Below the pieces are notes generated by a model that did not search any database, was not told the origin of the DNA, and saw only the letters and a list, made by a program, of their open reading frames with translations. From Actinomycetes bacterium (GTDB lineage Bacteria > Actinomycetota > Coriobacteriia > WRKU01 > WQUG01), in contig JAISUC010000011.1 in assembly GCA_031272275.1 (NCBI GenBank), positions 1-64,000 on the forward strand: 64,000 nt of DNA, read 5' to 3'. This document shows positions 50,791 through 57,891 of this stretch, piece by piece; the stretch's first letter is position 1; each line of letters starts with the position of its first letter. Made by a program: the position numbers and the translations under genes.

Positions 50791-51912
50791 ATGAAGAAAG
50801 TTCTGTTGGTACTGGCGGTTTTGCTGCTGGCGCTGGTGGTTGTGGCGTGCGGCGGCAATAAGGCCGCAAGCGATACGACGAGTTCGGGGACCGAGGCCTC
50901 TGAGCCTTTGACCATCGGGTTCATCTATATCGGAACCACGACCGACGGGGGCTACACGCAGGCGCAGCACGAGGGAACGGTTGCGCTGCAAGAGCACTTC
51001 GGCGACAAAGTCAACTGCATCTGGAAAGAGGAAGTCGACGACACGAACAAGCAGGCGACGACCGATGCGGCGCTGGAGATGATCGACCAGGGCGCAAAGG
51101 TGATCATCGGCACCAGCTATGGGTTTATGGATGCGCTGGACGAACTGGCGAACAACCCCGATTACGCCGAGGTTGATTTCCTGCACTTCAGCGGCAACAA
51201 GATGAACGACACGAACTTCGGCAACTATTTCGGCGCGATGGAAGAGCCGCGCTATCTGTCGGGTATCGTCGCCGGTTCGATGACAAAGTCGAACAAGCTG
51301 GGTTATGTCGCGGCGTTCCCGTATACCGAGGTCCAAATCGGCATCAACGCGTTCACGCTGGGCGCGCAGTCGGTGAACCCGGACGTTGAGGTCAAGGTCG
51401 TCTATATCAACAGCTGGTATGATCCTGCGAATGAAAAGGCCGCGGCAGAGTCGCTGCTGGATGCCGGATGCGACATCATCACCCAGCACGCAGACACCAC
51501 CGGCCCGCAGCTGGCGGCCGCCGCCGCAGGCAAGTACTGCATCGGCTACAACCTGGACAACAGTGCGGTCGAGGGTCTGGACAAGGCGTTTTTGACCGCG
51601 CCGGTGTGGCACCACGAGGTCTTCCTGATTCCGACCGTGCAGGCGATTTTGGACGGAACCTGGAAGCCCGAGAGCTATTACGGCACCATGAAGGACGGCT
51701 ACATCGGGTTGGCTCCGCTGACGGCGAACGTCCCCGATGAGGTGAAAGCCAAGGTCGAGGAAGTCCAGCAGAAGATCGAAGCGGGCGAGTTCCCGATCTT
51801 CGTCGGCCCCATCAAGGACAACACCGGTGCTGAAAAGGTGCCGGAGGGCACGACGCTGGATCGCGCGGGCATTTGGTCGATCGACTATCTGGTCCAAGGC
51901 GCGTCCGAATAG
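50791..51912 (+). CDS. bmpA: BMP-family substrate-binding lipoprotein (nucleoside importer)
   Basis: 373 aa. Lipobox LLLALVVVACGG, then a PnrA/BmpA-type binding domain: IGFIYIGTTTDGGYTQAQHEG, VIIGTSYGFMDALDELA, MEEPRYLSGIVAGSMTKSNKLGYVAAFP, DIITQHADTTGPQLAA. Family members bind purine nucleosides (PnrA of Treponema, BmpA) and feed an ABC importer. AAAAGGAG precedes ATG 50791 (MKKVLLVLAVL), so the earlier track start is rejected. A strong hairpin follows before the ATPase gene, the usual way to keep binding protein in excess. Confidence 0.94.
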   Translation: MKKVLLVLAVLLLALVVVACGGNKAASDTTSSGTEASEPLTIGFIYIGTTTDGGYTQAQHEGTVALQEHFGDKVNCIWKEEVDDTNKQATTDAALEMIDQGAKVIIGTSYGFMDALDELANNPDYAEVDFLHFSGNKMNDTNFGNYFGAMEEPRYLSGIVAGSMTKSNKLGYVAAFPYTEVQIGINAFTLGAQSVNPDVEVKVVYINSWYDPANEKAAAESLLDAGCDIITQHADTTGPQLAAAAAGKYCIGYNLDNSAVEGLDKAFLTAPVWHHEVFLIPTVQAILDGTWKPESYYGTMKDGYIGLAPLTANVPDEVKAKVEEVQQKIEAGEFPIFVGPIKDNTGAEKVPEGTTLDRAGIWSIDYLVQGASE

Positions 51913-51978
51913 CCGGCACGTATCGTCGGTTTGACGATGACGTACACGGGTTATAACGGCCTCATGTGAGACCAACCA

Positions 51979-52011
51979 GGGGGAGTGCGTCCGGCGGGGA
52001 TGCACTCCCCC
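51979..52011 (+). terminator. Intercistronic hairpin between bmpA and the ABC ATPase
   Basis: 10-bp perfect stem GGGGGAGTGC / GCACTCCCCC with a 13-nt loop, formed by two inverted copies of the recurrent GGGGGAGTRC motif, followed by GTGTTATTG. Likely partial terminator or 3' stabiliser. Confidence 0.7.
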
Positions 52012-52138
52012 GTGTTATTGTGGTGGTAGGCTCTGTGGTATTACGTTGTGTTAAGTGGAGTTATAGGTGTTACGTGGTAAGAGTGTTGCAGTAAAGGTGT
52101 GAGACACACACGGTGAAGACGGCGAAAGGTACACGGTT

Positions 52139-53821
52139 GTGAGCGAGCACGGCGCCGATTGCGCCATAGAGATGCGCGGGATTTCAAAAAGCTTCGGGTC
52201 GGTCGTGGCGAACGAACGCGTCGACCTGGAGGTGCGCGACGGCGAGATTCACGCCCTGTTGGGCGAAAACGGTGCGGGCAAATCGACGCTGATGAACATG
52301 CTGGCGGGTATCTATCGGCCCGATACCGGCACGATTCGCATACGCGGCGAGGAAGTCCATTTCGCGACCCCGGCGGACAGCATCAAGCGCGGCATCGGGA
52401 TGATTCACCAGCACTTCAAGCTGGTCGAGGTGATGACCGCGACCGATAACATCGCGCTGGGGATGCGCGCGCAGAAACCGGCGTCGGGCGCGCGTTCGAG
52501 CGCGGGCGCGGACACAGACGCGACCACGGCGGGTGCAGGTGCGGGCGCAGGAGACGCACCGGCGGCGACAGCCGATGATAACGCGGGGCTGACGGGGCCT
52601 TTTCTGAATCGCGCAAAACTGGCGGAGCGCATTCGTGCGGTGTCGGACCGCTATGGGCTGGATATCGACCCGAACAAGAAAATCTACGAGATGAGTGTGG
52701 GCGAAAAACAAACACTCGAGATCATGAAAGTCCTGATGCGCGGGGCGCGGATACTGATCATGGACGAGCCCACCGCCGTGCTGACGCCCCAGGAAATCAA
52801 GCGACTGTTTGCGATTGTACGCAGCATGCGCGACGACGGCTGCGCGGTGGTAATCATCACGCACAAGCTGAACGAGGTCATGGAGGTCAGTGACCGCGTC
52901 ACGGTGTTGCGCCGCGGCGTCAGCGTGGGCACGGTCGAAACCCGCGGCGTGGCTTTACCGACCTTGATCGAGATGGTTGTGGGGCGCAGCGTCGACCTGT
53001 CCATACAGCGTCCGAGCTATACTCCCCCACCCGATGCACCCGAAACAAGCGAGCCGCTGTTGCGCTTGGATGCGGTCAGCGTCACCGACAAGGACAAAAA
53101 GGCTGCACTGGACGGCGTGTCGTTCGATTTGGCCGCAGGCGAGATTTTGGGCGTGGCAGGTGTTGCCGGCAGCGGACAAAAAGAGCTCTGCGAGGTCATC
53201 GCGGGGCTGACGCGCGCCAGCGGCGGGCGGATATTTTTCGAGGGCGACAACATTTTGGGCAAGACTCCGCGTGACATCATGCGGCTGGGGATTCGCATCG
53301 GGTTTATTCCCGAGGACCGGCTGGGTATGGGCTTGGTGGCGTCGATGGACTTGGTCGAAAACCTGATGCTGAAGGACTATCGCAAGTACGCCGGCCCGCT
53401 GTTGCGGCGCGCGCCCAGCGTCGAAAAGGCAGAGCGCATCGTCGAACGCCTGGACATCCTGACGCCGTCGATTCACACCCCCGTCAGTCAGCTGTCGGGC
53501 GGAAACATCCAGAAAGTCCTGCTGGGGCGCGAAATCGACAGCGACCCGCGCGTGCTGATTACGGCATACCCTGTGCGGGGGCTGGACATCGGGGCGAGTT
53601 ACCGTATCTATGACCTGTTGAACGAACAGAAAATGGCAGGTGTCGGCATTGTGTTCATAGGAGAGGACCTGGACGTCTTGCTGGAGCTGTGCGACCGCAT
53701 CGTGGTGCTGTGCGGGGGGGCCGTCACCGGTATCGTGGATGCACGGCGCGTCGGCAAAGAGGAACTGGGCTTTTTGATGACCGGCGGGCAGACCGAGGGT
53801 ACGGGACGTGATGCGGCATGA
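52139..53821 (+). CDS. Nucleoside ABC importer ATPase (duplicated nucleotide-binding domains)
   Basis: 560 aa with two ABC domains, as in NupO/YufO. Domain 1: Walker A LLGENGAGKSTL, signature MSVGEKQ, Walker B ILIMDEPTAVL, H-loop ITHKLNEV. Domain 2: degenerate Walker A GVAGSGQKEL and signature LSGGNIQKVLLGREI, as is normal for this sugar/nucleoside class; its Walker B region reads LITAYPVRGLD where QPTRGLD is usual. Unusually, about 45 Ala/Gly/Thr/Asp-rich residues (ASGARSSAGADTDATTAG..) are inserted in the helical part of domain 1. GTG 52139 has GAAAGG upstream. The stop overlaps the next start (ATGA). Confidence 0.94.
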   Translation: MSEHGADCAIEMRGISKSFGSVVANERVDLEVRDGEIHALLGENGAGKSTLMNMLAGIYRPDTGTIRIRGEEVHFATPADSIKRGIGMIHQHFKLVEVMTATDNIALGMRAQKPASGARSSAGADTDATTAGAGAGAGDAPAATADDNAGLTGPFLNRAKLAERIRAVSDRYGLDIDPNKKIYEMSVGEKQTLEIMKVLMRGARILIMDEPTAVLTPQEIKRLFAIVRSMRDDGCAVVIITHKLNEVMEVSDRVTVLRRGVSVGTVETRGVALPTLIEMVVGRSVDLSIQRPSYTPPPDAPETSEPLLRLDAVSVTDKDKKAALDGVSFDLAAGEILGVAGVAGSGQKELCEVIAGLTRASGGRIFFEGDNILGKTPRDIMRLGIRIGFIPEDRLGMGLVASMDLVENLMLKDYRKYAGPLLRRAPSVEKAERIVERLDILTPSIHTPVSQLSGGNIQKVLLGREIDSDPRVLITAYPVRGLDIGASYRIYDLLNEQKMAGVGIVFIGEDLDVLLELCDRIVVLCGGAVTGIVDARRVGKEELGFLMTGGQTEGTGRDAA

Positions 53822-54951
53822 GCGCATTGTCCTCACTGACATCGCGGCTACCGTTCGCCCTGGTCAAACGCCCCACCATGAGTACCCGCGCGCAGGTGCT
53901 GGCACGCATCGCGGCGGTCGTGCTGTCGATAGTGTTCGCCAGCCTGGTGTTGTTGCTGTTCAGCCTGAACCCGATTCAGGTGTTCGCGACCATCATCAAG
54001 GGCTCACTGGGCACGAAAATGCGCATCCAACAGACGGTGGTCAAGGCAATACCCTTGACCATCACGTCACTGGGCATCCTGGTGGCATTCAAAATGAAGT
54101 TCTGGAACATCGGCGGCGAGGGGCAAATCGTCATGGGCGCGCTGGGCGCGACTGTGGTGGCGCTGCATTTCCCCGAAACGCTGCCCGCACCGGTTATGCT
54201 GGTGTCGATGGCTGCAGCCGCGATGATCTGCGGCGGCATCTGGGCGTTGATACCGGCGGCGTTCAAGGCGCGTTACGGCACGAACGAAACCATCTTCACC
54301 CTGATGATGAACTATCTGGCCATCAAATTCGTGACCTATCTGCAGTACGGACCCTGGCGCGACCCGAACAGCGCGGGCTTCCCCAAAATCCCGCCCTATC
54401 CGGACAACGCCGTACTCCCCCGCCTGTTCGGCGTGCACATCGGCTGGGTCATCGCGCTGGTGCTGGTGGCGGCCGTCTGGCTGTTTTTGAACCACACCAA
54501 AAAGGGCTTTGAAATCAGCGTCGTGGGCGAATCGCTGCCGACGGCGCGCTATGCCGGCATGAACATCAGCCGCGTGATTCTGGTCGCGATGGCGGTATCG
54601 GGCGGGCTCTGTGGGCTGGTCGGGATGATTCAGACCTCCGCCATCGAAAAAACCCTAACCTACGGAATCGGGGGAGGATACGGCTTCACCGCCATCATCA
54701 CGGCATGGTTGTCGCGACTGAACGCGATTGTCGTGCTGTTCGTGTGTATCGCATTTGCGATGCTGCTGCAGGGCGCGGCATTCCTGCAGCTGCAACTGCA
54801 GGTACCCGCCAGTGTCGCCGAAATCGTACAGGGCGCGATTCTGTTCTTTGTGTTGGGCAGCGAGTTTTTCCTGAACTATCGCATCGGGCGGCGCCGGGCG
54901 GCGGCTGCGGGTGGCGACGGGATCGGGACGAATGCGGAGGTCGACGCATGA
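53818..54951 (+). CDS. Nucleoside ABC importer permease 1
   Basis: 377 aa polytopic permease of the BPD_transp_2 type (NupP/YufP). Helices include VVLSIVFASLVLLLFSLNPI and ITSLGILVAFKMKFWNIGGEGQIVMGALGA, the conserved NIGGEGQ block of this family, plus GAAFLQLQLQVPASVAEIVQGAILFFVLGSEFF. Start ATG 53818 overlaps the ATPase stop and the stop overlaps the next permease, so the three are translationally coupled. Confidence 0.93.
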   Translation: MSALSSLTSRLPFALVKRPTMSTRAQVLARIAAVVLSIVFASLVLLLFSLNPIQVFATIIKGSLGTKMRIQQTVVKAIPLTITSLGILVAFKMKFWNIGGEGQIVMGALGATVVALHFPETLPAPVMLVSMAAAAMICGGIWALIPAAFKARYGTNETIFTLMMNYLAIKFVTYLQYGPWRDPNSAGFPKIPPYPDNAVLPRLFGVHIGWVIALVLVAAVWLFLNHTKKGFEISVVGESLPTARYAGMNISRVILVAMAVSGGLCGLVGMIQTSAIEKTLTYGIGGGYGFTAIITAWLSRLNAIVVLFVCIAFAMLLQGAAFLQLQLQVPASVAEIVQGAILFFVLGSEFFLNYRIGRRRAAAAGGDGIGTNAEVDA

Positions 54952-55874
54952 TAGCCTTTTTTGCCGCGGCCGTGATAGCCGCAACCCCGCTGTTGTTTGC
55001 GACACTGGGCGAGCTGCTGACTGAAAAATCGGGCAGCCTGAACCTGGGTGTCGAGGGCATGATGTTGATCGGTGCGGTCATCGGTTTTGTGACCGGGTAT
55101 TCGACCGGCAGCGCCGTACTCGCCCTGATCGGTGCCTTTGTCGCCGGTGCCGCAGGCGGCCTGATCTTTGCCGTGGTGACCGTGACCCTGCGCGCCAATC
55201 AGGTGGTCACGGGGCTTACGTTGACCATATTCGGCGGTGGGGTCGCACGCTTTTTGGGAGACGATCTGATTGGCCTGTCGGTACCGCTGTCGGTGCAGGC
55301 GGTGTTCAAACCGGTGGCAATACCGTTATTGTCGGCGATACCGGCACTGGGACCGATTTTCTTCAAGCAGGACATCTTTGTCTATCTGGGCTACCTGTGC
55401 GTCGTGTTGGTGGCGATCTATCTGTACCGCACACGCACGGGGTTGAACATGCGCGCCGTGGGTGAAAACACGGCTGCGGCGGATGCTGCAGGCATCCCGG
55501 TGACGCTGCATAAATACGTGCATATCTGCCTGGGCGGGGGGCTCTGTGGACTGGGCGGTGCCTATCTGGCGCTGGTCACGGTCCCCATGTGGCAGGCCGA
55601 CGTGGTGAACGGGCGCGGCTGGATCGCGGTGGCGTTGGTCATTTTCGCCAGCTGGAATCCCATCAAGGCGTTTTTGGGTAGCTATCTGTTCGGGGGCTTG
55701 TCGATACTGGGTCTGCGCCTGCAATCGGCCGGTATCCACATCAGCCAGTATCTGGTCGATTTGTTCCCCTATTTGGCGTGTATCGTGATTGTGGTGATTT
55801 CAACGCACAAGAATAGGAAGGAAGATTTGCCGCCGGCGAACCTGTCGGTGCCTTACTTTCGCGAAGAACGCTAA
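54948..55874 (+). CDS. Nucleoside ABC importer permease 2
   Basis: 308 aa, NupQ/YufQ type. ATG 54948 overlaps the stop of permease 1 and gives the family N-terminus IAFFAAAVIAATPLLFATLGELLTEKSGSLNLGVEGMMLIGA; the longer track start is a shadow of permease 1. Further conserved parts: LRANQVVTGLTLTIFGGGVARFLGDDLIG, MRAVGENTAAADAAGI, GRGWIAVALVIFASWNPIKAFLGSYLFGG. It pairs with permease 1 to form the channel. Confidence 0.94.
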   Translation: MIAFFAAAVIAATPLLFATLGELLTEKSGSLNLGVEGMMLIGAVIGFVTGYSTGSAVLALIGAFVAGAAGGLIFAVVTVTLRANQVVTGLTLTIFGGGVARFLGDDLIGLSVPLSVQAVFKPVAIPLLSAIPALGPIFFKQDIFVYLGYLCVVLVAIYLYRTRTGLNMRAVGENTAAADAAGIPVTLHKYVHICLGGGLCGLGGAYLALVTVPMWQADVVNGRGWIAVALVIFASWNPIKAFLGSYLFGGLSILGLRLQSAGIHISQYLVDLFPYLACIVIVVISTHKNRKEDLPPANLSVPYFREER

Positions 55875-55879
55875 CGACG

Positions 55880-55920
55880 CCTCAGGGGGCGCAAAAACTG
55901 AGTCAAATCTCCCCCTGAGG
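55880..55920 (+). terminator. Hairpin after the nucleoside importer operon
   Basis: 10-bp perfect stem CCTCAGGGGG / CCCCCTGAGG with a 21-nt loop six nt past the permease 2 stop. No T-run follows, so termination is not certain. Confidence 0.6.
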
Positions 55921-56015
55921 TGTGCGCCGGGACTGCGTGTATAGGATACGACTGCACCATTCGTCCTGCTCCCCGCATAATGGCTCTTCGTAGTGAAGAG
56001 AGGAGCCAAGCCCGT

Positions 56016-56750
56016 ATGTACGAACCCGAAGTCGTGTTAGAAACCCATAATCTCAATAAGGACTACCGCCGAACCCGCGCGTTAAGCGATATCAACATCG
56101 CGCTGGATCGCGGACGCATCTATGGTCTGGTCGGCCAAAACGGCGCCGGTAAAACGACGCTGATGCGCATAATCGCCGGTCTGTCCCAGCCCACTCAGGG
56201 CAGCATCACCCTGTTCGGCGCTTCGTCGCAGCCATCTCTGGTCCGCGCGCGGCGTCGCCTGGGTGCGATCATCGAGACCCCGGCCTTGTATCCGGATCTG
56301 TCGGCCGCACAAAATCTGGAAATCGAGCGCCTGATCCGCGGTGTCGCCGACCGCAGCCGCGTGAAACGGCTGCTGCAACAGGTCGGTCTGGACGGCACCG
56401 GACGCAAACGCGTACGCGATTTCAGCCTGGGGATGCGCCAGCGCTTGGCGATTGCCGTGGCCTTGCTCGCAGACCCTGCACTGCTGCTGCTGGATGAGCC
56501 CATCAACGGTCTGGACCCGATGGGCATCATCCAGGTTCGCCAATTGCTGACGACCCTCGCCCACGAACACGGCTGCACCATACTGATCAGCAGCCACATC
56601 CTGTCCGAGCTGGATCAGCTGGCCGATGAGTACCTGTTCGTGAGCGACGGACGCATCATCAAGCAGCTGACGGCAGCCGAGCTGAGCACGCAACATGACA
56701 ACCTGGAAGGCTACTTTTTGGAACTGCTGAAAGAAGGGACACCGCAATGA
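56016..56750 (+). CDS. ABC-2 type exporter ATP-binding protein
   Basis: 244 aa of the BcrA/CcmA drug or lantibiotic type. VLETHNLNKDYRRTRALSDINIALDRG, Walker A LVGQNGAGKTTLM, signature FSLGMRQRLAIAVAL, Walker B LLLLDEPINGLDPMG, H-loop LISSHILSELDQLAD. ATG 56016 (MYEPEVVL) is preceded by AGAGGAG; the track start at 55920 would include the terminator hairpin. Coupled by ATGA to the permease gene. Substrate unknown; bacitracin or peptide resistance is one option for this class. Confidence 0.93.
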   Translation: MYEPEVVLETHNLNKDYRRTRALSDINIALDRGRIYGLVGQNGAGKTTLMRIIAGLSQPTQGSITLFGASSQPSLVRARRRLGAIIETPALYPDLSAAQNLEIERLIRGVADRSRVKRLLQQVGLDGTGRKRVRDFSLGMRQRLAIAVALLADPALLLLDEPINGLDPMGIIQVRQLLTTLAHEHGCTILISSHILSELDQLADEYLFVSDGRIIKQLTAAELSTQHDNLEGYFLELLKEGTPQ

Positions 56751-57490
56751 AAGGACTGCTGTACGCCGAGTTCTATCACCTGCGCCGCTCGCGCTGGTTT
56801 CATATCATGCTGGTGGCGGACGTGCTGATCAGCATCGTATTTGTATTCGCCGCCAAAGACGCCCATCCCCTGCCCGGGCGCACGGTGCTGCGCAGTGCGC
56901 TCATCGACCTGCCGCTGATGATGATGCTCTGCGCGATATTCGCCGGCCTCTACATCGGACCTGCCTTCACGAACAAAACAGTCGCGCGCGCCATCACGGC
57001 AGGCCACAGCCGCACGCGGGTCATGCTGGCAAAATGCATCGTCTACCTGATTGCCACTGCGGTGATTCTGCTGGTCTACCCGCTGCTTTCCTCGGGTATG
57101 GCGTGCGCGCGTGCCGGTTGGGGTGTGACAATCACCTGGGGGGAGTGCATCTCTGTCGCGCGCGTTATCGCGTTGGCCGTGTTGTTGAACGCGGCTGTGT
57201 GCATGCTGTTCGCGTTTTTGTCCTTTATGCTGCAAGATACAGGAAAGGCCATCGGAACGTCGGTGGTGGTCTATTTGTTGCTGACGATTCTGGCAACCCC
57301 GCGCCCGGCGTTACCTGTCTGGTTGAATGGGCTGCTGGTGCTGCTGCCCACCAACATCGCCCGCGACGTGGCGTTTGCCCGTCCCCTGTCGGCAGGGCTT
57401 GCCTGGCAGGCACTGGCGGGCGGAGTCGTGTGCCTGGTCCTGTTGTTGTTACTGACCGGATTCGCGTTCAACCGCAGCGAGCTGAAATAG
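56747..57490 (+). CDS. ABC-2 type exporter permease
   Basis: 247 aa with six membrane helices: FHIMLVADVLISIVFVFAA, LIDLPLMMMLCAIFAGLYIG, CIVYLIATAVILLVYPLL, VIALAVLLNAAVCMLFAFLSFML, GTSVVVYLLLTILATP, LAGGVVCLVLLLLLTGFAF. It begins with the usual MKGLLYAEFYHLRRSRWF cytosolic segment and has the loop TNKTVARAITAGHSRTRVMLAK of ABC-2 permeases. It forms a transporter with the preceding ATPase. Its stop is at once followed by repeat DNA. Confidence 0.9.
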   Translation: MKGLLYAEFYHLRRSRWFHIMLVADVLISIVFVFAAKDAHPLPGRTVLRSALIDLPLMMMLCAIFAGLYIGPAFTNKTVARAITAGHSRTRVMLAKCIVYLIATAVILLVYPLLSSGMACARAGWGVTITWGECISVARVIALAVLLNAAVCMLFAFLSFMLQDTGKAIGTSVVVYLLLTILATPRPALPVWLNGLLVLLPTNIARDVAFARPLSAGLAWQALAGGVVCLVLLLLLTGFAFNRSELK

Positions 57491-57891
57491 CGCTGATTCG
57501 GATGCGCGTGTACGCGCATCCTCAATGTAATGTGTTCGCGCAACAAAACCCGGTTGCGCTCACACGGGGGCACAGGAGTGCCCCCCTACAAGGGGTTCTC
57601 CGATTGAAGCATAACCGGTTGGCTTTCAAGCAGAACGTAGACCCTGGCACATCGCCGGCAATTGCTGGGCGCCCTGTAGGGGGGCACTCCGTGCCCCCGC
57701 GTGGCGGCGATGGCCGCCACGTAAAAAGGTCCCGTCGCGCTCTGCGCGACGGGGGCATTGAACCGGGCGGGCTACTGCCCGCCCGCATGGATTGCCGCGC
57801 CCGCCTACGGCGGGCTCGCAATGACGGCGGTAAGTGCTACACCGCTACGCAAGTATTCCTGCGACACCGAGATGTGCCGCAGGCTATCCGC
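57491..57891. repeat. Cluster of inverted repeats between the convergent ABC operons
   Basis: About 400 bp with no gene. In order: an inverted copy of the GCGCAAC-type element (57491-57587); GTGCCCCCCTACA at 57578 and its inverted partner TGTAGGGGGGCAC near 57676; GGGGGCAC-tcc-GTGCCCCC; GCGTGGCGGC-gat-GGCCGCCACG; then the composite element copy 3 (57730-57826) ending CTCGCAATGACGG. At least six hairpins can form, so read-through from either side would be poor. Confidence 0.8.
57730..57826. repeat. Composite three-hairpin repeat, copy 3
   Basis: CCCGTCGCG-ctc-TGCGCGACGGG; CCGGGCGGGC-tac-TGCCCGCCCG; GGATTGCCGCGCCCGCC-tac-GGCGGGCTCGCAATGACGG. The third stem is identical to that of copy 1; the first two differ from it by paired substitutions. 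Confidence 0.82.

Noticed and set aside
57491-57891. Insertion-sequence remnant
   Set aside because: There is no transposase fragment and no target duplication that I could see; the stems fit non-coding repeat elements better.
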